The notes under the pieces: model-generated
Told to the model about the DNA's origin: nothing
Seen by the model: the letters and a program-made list of their open reading frames with translations, nothing else
Database searches by the model: none
Source of the DNA: Bradysia coprophila
Lineage: Eukaryota > Arthropoda > Insecta > Diptera > Sciaridae
Assembly: GCF_014529535.1 (NCBI RefSeq)
Contig: NW_023503372.1
Span: 810,075 to 874,074, forward strand
Length of the DNA: 64,000 nt
Direction of reading: 5' to 3'
Shown here: in pieces, positions 11,524-22,212 of the stretch
How positions within the stretch are numbered: position 1 is the stretch's first letter
Layout: every line of letters starts with the position of its first letter
Translations under genes and position numbers: made by a program

Positions 11524-12752
11524 ACCCCATATTAGAGGTGTGCGCCGCCGAGTTTTCAGCCGGCGGCGCGGCTGAGCCGAGTAAATGAAGACGCCGCCGC
11601 TGATTCAAAAACTTCAGCCAGCCGCCGACCGCCGCCGATGTTTTTCGTCGGCTTGAAAATTTTTTAAATTTCATTAAATGTTAGAATTATCAGCTGCACA
11701 ATCTATTAACAGATTTTAATTATTTAAAAAGCTATCACTCCCAAGACATTTCTGATTTTCTTAATAAGAGACTGTTTTTTACGTATACCTATCGGAGGTT
11801 TCATACTATGAAATTCATAGATTATGTTTTGTTCTGAAAGGGCTCTCACTTGTAGAGCTACTGCGCGATGGTCTTCCTAAAAACAATTTTTGACTACGGA
11901 AGGCAGAGGGATTCTTTTGAAAAACAGGCTACCTGGCTACCGAAATCGGACGCAATTTTCTAGTGGAATTTTGTAGTTGTACCAAGAAAGGACTTCGACC
12001 CTAGAAACCAAACCCTGTAAGAACAGTGTAAGTTCTCAGTCTTTTTCGATTGAAAACTTCAACTGCACATATTTCAGTGACGATGAATTTTAAACCCAAT
12101 TCGGCTCAATAGTACATGTGATTACCATTCTAATGACACCCCAAACGACACTGTACGCTCGTGTAACCAAGGCTGTATACTTTGGGGAGGTCACACAGCT
12201 CGCCATTTTATTAGATACGCTGGACCACATTTTTTCCACACAAACAAATTCACCAAAATTGAATTTGTATGACGTCGTAAATTCTTTGTATGAAATGTGG
12301 TGTGCAACCCGCGTATCTGCATCTGCGTGACCTCAACAAAGTATACAGCCTTGCGTGTAACTGGAGAAATTTCTGTAAGAAAATTGCTTCTAGGAAACAA
12401 GATCTGTCGATCAATATAACCGCGATTAAAATACTTTCGATTTCGGCACACGGACTTTCAGGAAAATCACTCCCAATGCGTTTTTGCGAATGAGAATATG
12501 AGTCTTTATAAGTAACTGATGGGAGGATATTCAGGTTCGACAAGAAAACAGAAAATGCAAAATTACTTAATTCACTCGTAGTCACTAATCACTAAAAAAA
12601 GACAATTTAAATTCCCTATTAAATGGATCGGCGCGCTGCGGCTGAGCCGAGCCGCCGATAAAAACCTGTTATGGCTGGCCGCCGCCGGAACCACTACACT
12701 CGACTAGCCGCCGCCGAGAATTTTCGCTCGGCGCACACCTCTACCCCATATT
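11524..12752. mobile_element. Complete 1.2 kb GC-ended transposon with 10-bp target duplications
   Basis: The element spans 11534-12742. Its ends are AGAGGTGTGCGCCG and the inverse CGGCGCACACCTCT. It is flanked by identical 10-mers ACCCCATATT at 11524-11533 and 12743-12752. Both subterminal regions, about 100-140 bp, are strikingly GC-rich with repeated GCCGCC and GGCTGAGCCGA motifs, unlike the AT-rich surroundings. The interior is AT-rich, encodes no transposase, and contains members of the GAGAAATTTCTGTAAGAA repeat also seen at 32.6-34.3 kb. A 9-11 bp duplication is typical of Mutator-like elements, so a non-autonomous MULE is the best guess. The exact TSD suggests fairly recent insertion. 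Confidence 0.85.
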
Positions 12753-13044
12753 GTCATAGATTTTTTGGATAGTAATCGAAGAGATTACGAATTTCATACT
12801 GAGGATATCGGGGGATTATCAATAAAAGCGGTAAACGTTTGAAGCAAAAGTCATTCTCAAGTTTTATTTAAAAAAAATTATCAAACCTAATATTACAATA
12901 AATTTTTGTCACATTGATGCTTTGACTTATATTAACAATGATTAATCTCACAAAACGACCATTTCACCTCCCCCACATTCCACTCTCATCATGACACACT
13001 AAATTAGAATTAAACCAAAGAAAAGTCACTCTGCGTAGGGATGA
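12753..13044. other. 3' flank of the membrane-protein gene
   Basis: AT-rich sequence downstream of the minus-strand stop codon at 13045. No ORF or repeat was recognised. Confidence 0.4.
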
Positions 13045-16000
13045 TCATCTTCGTTTCTTGAACTGCATTTCAGAAGAAGCTGCGATTTTACGCAACAGGT
13101 AGTATTGATATCGTTGTTGAGCTGGAGACGAGACAGACACCATTGTGATATGCCAAATTACATCGGTTTCAAAAAAAAAAGATTTACTTACAGGCAAAGC
13201 CACAACAGCCTAAGATATAGGCTATAGGGAAAATTTCGTTTAGCGGGAGTGGACGTCCTCCTGTCATATCACCCATTACACTACCAAATTGTTCGGCCAT
13301 ATCCACAATTCCAAAGACTAATATAATGTAAGCGATCGTAAACAGTAGATGGATCAATCCGAATACACGACAGAAGTGAAAATGGACGACCATTATGGAG
13401 CTTTTTTTTCCTCGACACAAGTCACCTGCAGCAGTTCGTACTAAATGGTTCACATTAAAAGGATGAATACTTATAGGCGTGTTGTATTGATATAACTCTT
13501 ACCAGCTTTGTACACCATCATCATCAGAAAAAGTAAACTCCAAACTAAACTAAGATCCACTTTGGGTCTGCGGGGAACAATTGCTTTGTTACATATAATC
13601 TCAAAAGTTTTGAATAAATTTCGAGTCTTAATGACACTGATTAAAACGTAGCCGAAAATTCTGTAAAGGCTAGTAGAGTACAGAATTTCTGAAAAATGGT
13701 CAAAAAATGGCCTTAGGCGAAAAACACACGAGCAATTTTGCATTGATGGAATCGGCAATTATGCTGCGTTTTCCAATGAAACTCGATATTCACCACAGGC
13801 TAAACAATGGAAAACTCAGCATAATTGTCGATGCCATCAATGCGAAAATTGCTCGTGTGCTTTCAACCCTAAGCGTAAGTTCCCACTTTTGAATTGTGAG
13901 CACAGAAGTAGAGGCTAGCGGACCTGCGGGCTTTTTTTTAAATTTCCGATTCGAAAAGTTCGATACAAACAGGTCCGGTCGAATTGAAATCCTCCTGGAA
14001 TATCCGATCGGATAAAAACTAAAGAATAAAGACACTGAAGGTAATGCAAATCTGTAGCTCCACAAAAAATACGGACACCACGTTTCGGGTGAATTCAAGT
14101 GCAACATTGTATTTCGCTAAAGATTCTACAGAGTTGATGGAACGACGCAATTGATGGTGAATATGCAGCATGAATATTGGAAAAGAGTTTTAACAATGCA
14201 AACTGAGTGCTACATACTGCTGCACTCAAGTTCATCCAAAACTTGGGCTCTGTGTGTTTTTGTTGATTACATTACCTTCTGGGCCTTAATTCTCATACTA
14301 TACGTTCGTAACTTTAAGAATTTGTATTTTTGACAGTTCTTATGGGATTATAAACACGCCAAGTTACGAATATTTGTAGTTTCGACCACATGAGAATTAA
14401 GGCCCAGTGGTTTAAATACTTGATAAAAACTCGGACCGTACCCGGTCACGACTAGGATTGATGGTGGACGGAAGAAGTGAGGACGCTACTAGCTTCTACA
14501 AAAAGAAGAGAAGAAGATGGCGAAAGAAGCACTTCGTTAAATTAGTGCGAAATTTTGACGGAAATGTCACACGCTACGAAGTCATCTGTATAACTGACAA
14601 AACTATCTAGGTCAAATGCATCTTCGATATTACGTACTATTAGTTCCAAGGATTCAGCTGAACAGAAATTAATATTTTACTTCTACTACTGATTAACGGT
14701 TGGGTACCTGGACGGAAATGAAAGAGCACAATAGCTTCCAACTGTACTGCCGTGTTAACCCATACCAAGGCATTGTTTGTGTGTTTTTGGATCCCAATTG
14801 GAAAAGTGTAGCATTTCAGTAGAACACAAGGAAAGCTTAAAGCTCTATAAAGCTAATTATAAGCAAAGCAAGGACACAAATGCGATATGATGTTTTGGCT
14901 TAACATGGCAGTGTAGAATGGGATGTTAATTTTACTCCAGCAATTATTTAGGCTATATTACAGCGCCGAGCGTACAGCAAAGTCAAAGTTCATGTTCAAT
15001 AGAAACTTTTATGAGTGTTCAGACTAAGCCTCTTAACAGGTCAGTTCAACCTGAAACCTCATTCGACCTAATGTCGAATCAGGTTATTCGATTTTCAGGT
15101 TCAGGTCTGGTAAAAACCGACCTATTCCGAGCTTCAGCTCAGACCAAGGGGACCCAAGCCAGAGAAAACATTTGTGGTTTTGTTGAATGAGTGTCATTAA
15201 GACTTCAGAAAAATGAAACTTACAGATCAGCCTGCGCCAGTGATAGCATCACATATGTTAATCCCATTGTTAGAGTGATTCCAACACCACAATAGATGGC
15301 TCTGATTGGAGCAATGTATTCAGCTACTTTCTTCTCGGTCTGAAATTATTTTGGTTTGAATTTTATGTTTCTTGGAATAGCTCGCGATTCCGTGGAACCA
15401 GTTTCAACACTCACACCTCGAACTAAATGGTAAATGTACATTGAATGGATAACAGTGTTCATTGCCGAAAACAAGACGATGTGGTAGCCGTGTGATATCA
15501 AAACGACGATGCGACCCATTCTTATTTCTTCGTCCAGGTCAATGTTCGGCTGTAAAAAGCGAGTCAAATGACTGCGAAGCCAAAGCAGATTCGTTATAAT
15601 TGTCGAAAATATGGCGAATTCGCTGAGTGAAAACCATAAAATTTCGCTTGAGATTTTCACCCATCTGCGCTTGGGATTGGAGAACACCCATGATCCGATG
15701 GTGACTGATGTTGCTGTGGAAAAATAGTTATTTGTGTATCTGTTTTGGACGTTTGATTTTAGGCAATTTCGCGAGTTGTTTACATGTGAAAGTGCCTAAA
15801 ATCAAACGTCCAAAACAGATACTCAAAAAAATTTTCATGTAAGGGGTCGAAAACCCGAGAAAAATCTCGAAACTCCCTCATTTTCGGCCCCGACACATGA
15901 AAAAATATTTTTTTTTCGTGTTACTTCTAGCGCGTGAGAATAAACAATGAAGAAAACCAGCTGATCATAATAGAGATCGAAAGACTGAGCAGAACCACTT

Positions 16001-16540
16001 TTCATGATTCATGAGGAAACGTTACAAAAAACATTAAAAAGCCGTTTGTGCTTGTTAGCATTTTCCGATCGTTTGGTAAACGTTGACAAATACACTAAGC
16101 CATGAAGATTACTGTTTAGTTGACTTTAGACTTTTCAACTTCATTGCATCTAACCCAATCGTGTCAGTTTTTATTGAGTCACAAATCACATGAGAAGTGA
16201 GTGGTTTTGACGATTTATCTAATGTTCGGAGACTATGGATCTTGAGATGGTCTCAATGATACATGTTGGACTAGCTGAACTGTATTGAAATTGTTGGTCC
16301 TACCTGATACGTATAATAACCATTGGTGGGCTGTCATTGATTTAAAACCCTGCCAAGTTAATCAATTATTCATTATTTACACGAACACTGAACGAATTTC
16401 TTCTATTTATTTACCAGTAGATACCAATCCAAACCCTTTATAATCACCGCCCAATACAGCATCGCTATCAATGAATTTAAAATTATTCGCCAACTTTTGA
16501 TTACTCTACTAAAACATCTCTTTGCCACGTTGGAAATCAT
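13045..16540 (-). CDS. Orphan multi-pass membrane protein, about 8 TM segments
   Basis: Seven exons are predicted on the minus strand: 16540-16415, 16349-16304, 15713-15415, 15339-15224, 13567-13503, 13425-13192 and 13121-13045. They total 963 bp and 320 residues. Every junction has GT/AG borders and compatible phase. The sixth exon ends at GTAAGT and the last ends QFKKRR-stop. Hydrophobic stretches include LIAMLYWAVIIKGL, EFAIFSTIITNLLWL, VVLISHGYHIVLFSAM, VGITLTMGLTYVMLSL, LVWSLLFLMMMVY, LIHLLFTIAYIILVFGIV and IFPIAYILGCCGFA. There is no signal peptide and no known motif was recognised. The 1.66 kb fourth intron hosts three repeat insertions (13712-13873, 14280-14406 and about 14753-14906). 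An insect-specific membrane protein or a chemoreceptor-like fold is possible but unproven. Confidence 0.75.
13712..13873. mobile_element. Fold-back MITE in an intron
   Basis: A 162 bp element with arms of about 58 bp. The shared motifs are CACACGAGCAATTTT and TGCATTGATGG, and its ends are CTTAGGC and CCTAAG. It lies in the fourth intron of the membrane-protein gene. A tiny palindrome with related ends lies at 30411-30442. Confidence 0.75.
14280..14406. mobile_element. Short MITE with 17-bp perfect inverted ends
   Basis: TGGGCCTTAATTCTCAT opens the element and its exact inverse closes it, 127 bp in all. The inner parts are only partly symmetrical. It lies in the fourth intron of the membrane-protein gene. 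Confidence 0.75.
14753..14906. mobile_element. MITE family C copy 2, diverged
   Basis: The right half matches the copy at 4072-4267 (AAGCTTAAAGCTCTATAAAGC, then ACACAAATGCGATA, then a TTTTGGCTTAA end). The left half is worn. Confidence 0.55.
15720..15911. mobile_element. Fold-back repeat family D copy 1
   Basis: GTATCTGTTTTGGACG at 15735 is the inverse of the block ending at 15822, with arms of about 30 bp. The following block (GTCGAAAACCCGAGAAAAAT... CTCATTTTCGGCC) also occurs in the copy at 16750-16935. It lies in the second intron of the membrane-protein gene. Confidence 0.65.
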
Positions 16541-16749
16541 TTTCACGTTGAGTTATGTTTAATGGACTATTTGCAACTGATGTCTTTTCAACACGAACAT
16601 TTGTTTCATTTACTGTTTCGGTTCGTGTGTATCAGAGGTAATACTAATTGTTGTGTGATTGTTGTTTGTCAACAGGGCCAAACTGGCTAACTGACAGCCA
16701 ATGTCTGAATCAACAGTCATTATTAGTCATTGATGTACGTCTAAAGTCC
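16541..16749. other. 5' flank of the membrane-protein gene
   Basis: Short spacer upstream of the minus-strand ATG at 16540. It would contain the promoter, but no core element was recognised. Confidence 0.35.
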
Positions 16750-17010
16750 GACAGTTATTTGTGTATCTGTTTCGGACGATTGATTTTAGGCGATTTCGCC
16801 AGTTGTAGCTGCGAAATACGAAAATCATCATATAATCAATCATCCAAAACAGATACTCAAAAATTTTTGCATGTCGAAAACCCGAGAAAAATCTCAAACC
16901 TCACTCATTTTCGGCCCGAAAAATGAAAACGACTATTTCATGCCTCGGGGTCACTCCGTTTGGAATATGACTAGAAAAACTTCGTAAAAATCAATCGTCC
17001 AAGACGGATC
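16750..17010. mobile_element. Repeat family D copy 2
   Basis: Starts TTATTTGTGTATCTGTTT like the copy at 15720. It shares the AAAACCCGAGAAAAATCTC and CTCATTTTCGGCC blocks, and ends near an inverse AAATCAATCGTCCAAGAC. It is longer and more diverged than copy 1. Confidence 0.55.
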
Positions 17011-18597
17011 ACGGTGCGCCTTAACTAACTTTAAATAGAAGTGTCGGATAACAAAAAATTTTCTTTTGTAATATTGACGAGGGGTGAGTAAGTCATTCAT
17101 TTATTTATAAATTAGCTCGAATCGCCGGGCGATTTTTGAGGTCGGGATGCAATGACTCCTCATGACCCATGATCCGTCGAGTCGCCTAGCGTCCCAATTT
17201 ATATTGTGATCATTCGTATAAAAATAGTTACTCTAGTCCATCTGGTTGCAGAACAGTGGCCTTGGAAAGTCAAAAAATCACAATTTTCAAAGGATGATAA
17301 CAGCAAGACGATGCGATCTGGGAAGTGAGTAAGAAGATGTAGTGGCAAGGTTCGATGAGCCCTTTCGATCGCATATAAAACTTTTTCCGCAAGTAGTCCG
17401 AAATTACCAAATTTAAACAAAAGTAAATTTTGGGTAATTTTAGTCAACTTCGGTCAATTTTGGGCTCCTTTGTTCCCAGCGGTAGACTTTTTCAGCAACA
17501 AAATTATATCTGTCGCTTCGCTTGAAGTCTAAGCTTTGTAATGTGACCAAACATGTCATGCACGAGTGGCAGGAGGTGTCGGTTACTTAGGGCATTTTAA
17601 ATTGAGGTCGCTCAACTTGAATTGTAAATGGGACAATGACTTCTGATTAACGTTTTTCCATGGTTCATCACACTTCATGAGATCTCTCACTCCATTTGGC
17701 TGGAAGTTGATCCTTTAAAGTATAGTTTCCACTTAAAAAGAGCACTCAGTTTAGCCTTGGTTTACATGACAGTTGTAAAATAGAACAAAGGAACTGTCAC
17801 GTAAAGGGAGTAAAAAATTGAAATTTCCTTTATCTTTTTCTCGTTAAATAGACTCCGTTAACTTTTAACTGATTCCATCATAGTTGCGCAAAAATTCGTT
17901 AAATTTCACAAAAACTTCGCAAAATTTCACAAATTTTGCAAAATCTTCACAATCAACAGGTAAAAACCACTGCTATAATTTGTCAATGAAGGTATATCAT
18001 TGAAAGGTGATCTTTTTAATATAAAATCGCTATACAGAGTCTGTCTGTATTACAGACAGACCATACCTGGTTGGTACTTTCATTGTAATTTATGACCTAA
18101 AGATCATAATAAAGAGTGTCATTCTTTGAAGACACCACTACAACATTTTCATGTAATTTGTGAGAGAAAAGAACTGCTACCTTAAGGTATAAAGTAACCA
18201 AATTTTTAGTGATATATATGCACCCAGAACAGAATAATTTGCTTGAATAAATACCGCGGAAAAACCAAAACATTAATTTAATAAGTTGATGGTATTATAA
18301 TTTGATAAAATCTTAAGTTACATGGATCCACAATTGAAACCTGTTCGCACAACCTGTTGTACTGGAGAGCTACTTAATATTCAATTCGTTGTTGTCGCAA
18401 AAAGGTTGAATTTCAACAGATCTCAATTTATTTTTGTTTATTGAGTAAAAAGTGCGTAACTCTTAGCAAACTTAATCGTAGTGTATGTGTGTGTATGTGC
18501 TCTAAATTGAGCATAAAAAAGCTTAAGATTTGCACCGACATCCTAACTTGAAACAGTTCGTTTATTTTGATAACATTGTGATGCGCTATATAATAAG
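17011..18597. other. Spacer upstream of the GPCR, no gene seen
   Basis: AT-rich. It includes a low-complexity TTTCACAAA-type stretch at about 17885-17955 and a fragment of MITE family B near 17712. The core promoter of the GPCR would lie near 18500-18590, but no firm TATA box is called. Confidence 0.4.
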
Positions 18598-19701
18598 TTG
18601 CATCTAAAAAACATAATTACCGCGCCGGCAGACTTTTTCTTATATGAAAATATGGCCGAGTATGTGATTCATAGTAAAGACAATAACAACAACACACTGA
18701 ATGAAACGTTAGGTCCGCTAATTATTGGTCGATATGATTATACAACGACGGAAATGGTTCTGCATCGTACAGTCCAAGGAATCATCAGCTTTTTGACGAT
18801 ATTTTCAGCATTCACAAACATAATTGTCATTTATGTGTTTTCGAACAAAAAATTTGGTAAAAGAACGATCATCAAATATTTGTACGCTAATATATCGCTG
18901 AGTGACGAAGTGTTTATTCTTTCATGTCTAATGCAAGTCGTAATATATGGAGAGTCGTCGTGCACTTTTAATTGCCGTAGATTTATAGGCTCAATAATCA
19001 TAATGTCGGGATTCATAAGTGCTTACACAATGTCATTGATTGCATTCAAGCGTTACTACGGAATTGCATTTCCACTCAAAGAGCTGGTACAAAACAGAAA
19101 AAAGTTGCCATTCGTCATTGCTATCGTTATAATATGGTTGTTCTCCATAAGTGCGACTCTGTACTTTGTGAAATATGAACAAATCGAAGAACTTAACGAA
19201 ACGTTTCTATTGGAACAATGCACATTGCTCACTTACTCGTTGGTGGCTTTGAGAAAATATCCTTACTTTCCATTAATTGGAATGGTAATCGTGCCACTAG
19301 TAATTGGATTGTTTTTTTCGTTAAACACAATCTACATTCTTCAACGAAGAAAAGTAGTGGGTGAACAAGATCATGTCGATTCGGCAAAATCAAAGAAAGA
19401 CAAAGTAAACAAACTGAAATCGACTTTGATGATCGCCATTGTTATCATTAGCTTCGTTACTTGTTGGCTGCCAGTAACTGTGCTCAAACTTGTTGATAAT
19501 TTAAATTATTCAACGATGGAATTTTGTGACTTCAGCTACAATACATATTGTATCACAACTATGCTGCTGATGTTTTCATTTTTCGTCAATCCGATTATTT
19601 ATTGGTATATGTCTCCACATTTTCGTCGAGGTATCAATCACATCTTTTTTAAACGAAAAGTCGTTGGCAAAAGCAATGTTTTACCACCAACGAGCAGTTA
19701 G
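18598..19701 (+). CDS. Intronless class A (rhodopsin-like) GPCR
   Basis: A single open frame of 367 residues, or 349 if Met19 at 18652 is the start. Seven membrane segments can be placed. Family landmarks are the TM1 Asn in FTNIIVIYV, the TM2 Asp in LSDEVF, extracellular Cys residues before TM3, KRYYG in place of the usual DRY at the end of TM3, CWLPV in TM6 and NPIIYWY in TM7. The N-terminus has candidate N-glycosylation sites (NNTL, NETL), and the third loop is basic (KSKKDKVNKLKS). This pattern fits a peptide or hormone receptor at the plasma membrane. The ligand is unknown. Lack of introns and the altered DRY motif suggest a divergent lineage or an old retrocopy. Confidence 0.85.
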   Translation: MHLKNIITAPADFFLYENMAEYVIHSKDNNNNTLNETLGPLIIGRYDYTTTEMVLHRTVQGIISFLTIFSAFTNIIVIYVFSNKKFGKRTIIKYLYANISLSDEVFILSCLMQVVIYGESSCTFNCRRFIGSIIIMSGFISAYTMSLIAFKRYYGIAFPLKELVQNRKKLPFVIAIVIIWLFSISATLYFVKYEQIEELNETFLLEQCTLLTYSLVALRKYPYFPLIGMVIVPLVIGLFFSLNTIYILQRRKVVGEQDHVDSAKSKKDKVNKLKSTLMIAIVIISFVTCWLPVTVLKLVDNLNYSTMEFCDFSYNTYCITTMLLMFSFFVNPIIYWYMSPHFRRGINHIFFKRKVVGKSNVLPPTSS

Positions 19702-20213
19702 TATACAACAGTTAAATGCAATTTTATTTTGTTTATGATAATATTGCAATGATTTATGCAACTACAAAAGCTTTGGTACAGTCGAAGAAAAATAAGAAAC
19801 TGGCAATACAATCCAATCAATGCAATTTATCCCACATGCATTATTACCAATTGTACGATATTTACGTACTATATATGTAACTTGTAAATAGCATGTGGAT
19901 TAAATAACATCGTTTGGATTCGTTGAAAAGACCGAAATCTATTTTTCTTCGACTGTAGAATTAAAAAATACCATTTCCATAGTTTAACCTATTATTAAGC
20001 AAGTTACTTTACTTCACGTTGTTAAGTAAAAAAGTTATGTGGAATGTGGAATTGGTCATATAAATTGCTTGTCTCTTTTTATAAATTGGTTTCGACTGTT
20101 TTTGTTAATTTAATTAACTGCTGTGTGTTTGAAATTACTTATTTTGTTTTTAATGTTAAGAATGATGAAGTGAATAACATTTGTCAAAGATGAATCTACA
20201 ATTGTTAATTTCA

Positions 20214-20219
20214 AATAAA
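20214..20219 (+). terminator. Polyadenylation signal of the GPCR gene
   Basis: AATAAA about 510 bp after the GPCR stop, in an AT-rich 3' UTR. Confidence 0.5.
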
Positions 20220-20348
20220 GAAATCACTATGAACTACACATTTTTAGATGCATTTGTTTGGAGATTGAAATCCAATGTCCCGATTCTATCCTTTTTGTAT
20301 GCATTCTGTCAAGATCTGATATTTTGTTACAGTGGCCCAAATATATTA

Positions 20349-21927
20349 TGATTACGCGAGGGGTAACCGACTGGCCAAAATGGTGGCAAATCAATTTCTA
20401 ATTCCTTTCAATTCCGTTTAATTACCTCAATTACCGGACCAACTCGTCTAATTGCCGGATTCGCTCTATTTCCTTTCAATTCCTTTCAATTCCGTTCAAT
20501 TCCTTTCAATTCCCTTTCAATTCCTTTTCAATTTCCTTTCGATACCCTTTCAATTTCTAAAGGTACTTCCTGTCAATTCCTTTTAATTGCTCTTAATTCC
20601 TTTTATTTCTTTAATCGCTCCTCCGCGCAATAGTCCATCGACTTTACACACAAAACGTTCCTCCGCACAAAAGTCCATGCTTCATACGCAAAAATTAATT
20701 CGCTCCTCCGCGCAAAAGTCCATCGACTTTATACACAAAACGTTCCTCCGCACAAAAGTCCATGCTTCAAGCTTCATACATACAAAAAAGTAACATTCTC
20801 CGCACAAAAGTCCATCTGCTTCATACACAAAAAAAAACAATTCGTTCCTCCGCGCAAAAGTCCATGCTTCATACATACAAAAAAGTAACATTCTCCGCAC
20901 AAAAGTCCTTCTGCTTCATACACAAAATGTTGCAAAAGCCCATCGACCATAAATTTCCATCGACCATAATATATACACGGAAGAACACGCAATTATTGTG
21001 CGTTGTGTTCTTCCGTGTATATATTATGGTCGATGGGCTTTTGCAACATTTTGTGTATGAAGCATGAAGCAAGGACTTTTGCTCGGAGAATGTTCCTTTT
21101 TTGTGTGTATGAAGGATGGACTTTTGCGCGGAGGAGCAAATTGTTTTTTTTTTTTGTGTATGAAGCCTGGACTTTTGTGCGGGGGAGCGAATTGTTTTTT
21201 TTTTGCGTATGAAGCATGGACTTTTGCGCGGACGATACAATTGTGTGTGAGAAAAGTCTATATAAGCCGGTTGCAATATGAAAATGAAACATACTTCATT
21301 TGACAGTTTCGAAAATTTCGTCATGAAAAATAGGACCAAAACACGTTTTCAATGTCTCGTTTGTTTTGAGCATTAGGCTTTTGAAAAGTTGATGGAATAG
21401 ATGATATTGTCGGTGATGCATTTTTTTGTAAATTTGGTTTGAAACTGGAGCATTTCGCATCGGCAATGCCCCAGCCTAACATTCCCCCGACGAATATTCA
21501 CTTGTTTGTTGCGGCTCAAACTCTTCCATATCTGACTCACAAGAATCCTCTGAAGAAGAATCCTTCAGTGTGCATATTTTGAACATAAAAGGACGTTGGA
21601 CCTGTTCTAAAATGGAACTGATCAACACTGTACACTGTTATTTATTGTGTGGGAGCTTTTAAAATTAAAACAATAAGGAAATAATGTGGTTTTGCATTCG
21701 CTGGTCCTTCTTTCCGATAATCACACTTATCAGCATTTACTCTCATTTACTTTCAATTCCACATATTTCCAGTCAATTCCTATCAATTCCGATCAATTCC
21801 TGCCAATTCAGATCAATTCCGGTCAGTTCCATCAATTCCAATTATTTACCGGATACTCCGGCAATTCCTTTGAGGGTGCGAAGGGTGGGTAGTCAATTTC
21901 CCGAGTCGGTTACCCCTCGTGATTACG
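20349..21927. mobile_element. Non-autonomous transposon with 8-bp TSDs, family E copy 1
   Basis: The element spans 20357-21919 (1563 bp) between exact 8-mers TGATTACG (20349-20356 and 21920-21927). The ends share CGAGGGGTAACCGACT in inverted orientation. The left subterminal region has a run of (C/T)AATTCC(T/G)TT units, and a similar AATTCC run precedes the right end. The core is a large palindrome of satellite-like units. No transposase is present. The 8-bp duplication points to the hAT or P superfamily. Another member is at 27090-30028. Confidence 0.85.
20620..21250. repeat. Palindromic minisatellite inside family E copy 1
   Basis: Units of about 35-60 bp built on CTCCGCGCAAAAGTCCATG and CTTCATACACAAAA repeat head to tail in 20620-20930. 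They then appear in inverted orientation in 21050-21250, around a central hairpin at about 20955-21045 (CGGAAGAACAC versus its inverse). Long open frames on both strands here are translations of this repeat, not genes. Confidence 0.8.
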
Positions 21928-22084
21928 CTTGTAGGATTCATTGCATTTAGATCATACAATCCCCACGATCCACACATTCAATGCTTTTATCTGAAAACTT
22001 TCTTGTCAGTGTAAATCTGAGGGAAAATGGTACTTTCTGAGAGTTTCTGTTAACAGAGAAGTGGTTTGTTATGTGTGTGGGGTG

Positions 22085-22212
22085 AATACTGAATAAAATG
22101 GTGGTCCCTTAGACTGAGGCCGCTACTCGGCCATAAGTGGTTTGTGCACATAAATAAAGTAAATCTCACCCGACTTTGCTAGACTTTGTTTCATTTGAAA
22201 GGTACTTCGGAC
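22085..22212 (-). repeat. Single copy of the 144-bp unit found at 50.1-50.5 kb
   Basis: Read on the minus strand it gives GAAGTACCTTTCAAATGAAA, then GTGAGATTTACTTTATTTAT and GGCCGAGTAGCGGCCT. These are the same blocks that are tandemly repeated at 50136-50535. Confidence 0.65.

Noticed and set aside
16304-16330. A 27-bp exon (16330-16304) as the second exon of the membrane-protein gene
   Set aside because: It leaves the next exon out of phase. The longer 46-bp exon (16349-16304) keeps frame and completes a helix.
20587-21339. Several long frames on both strands (about 60-156 residues)
   Set aside because: They are translations of the palindromic minisatellite, with the same peptides repeating on both strands. 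No start context, domain or splice logic.
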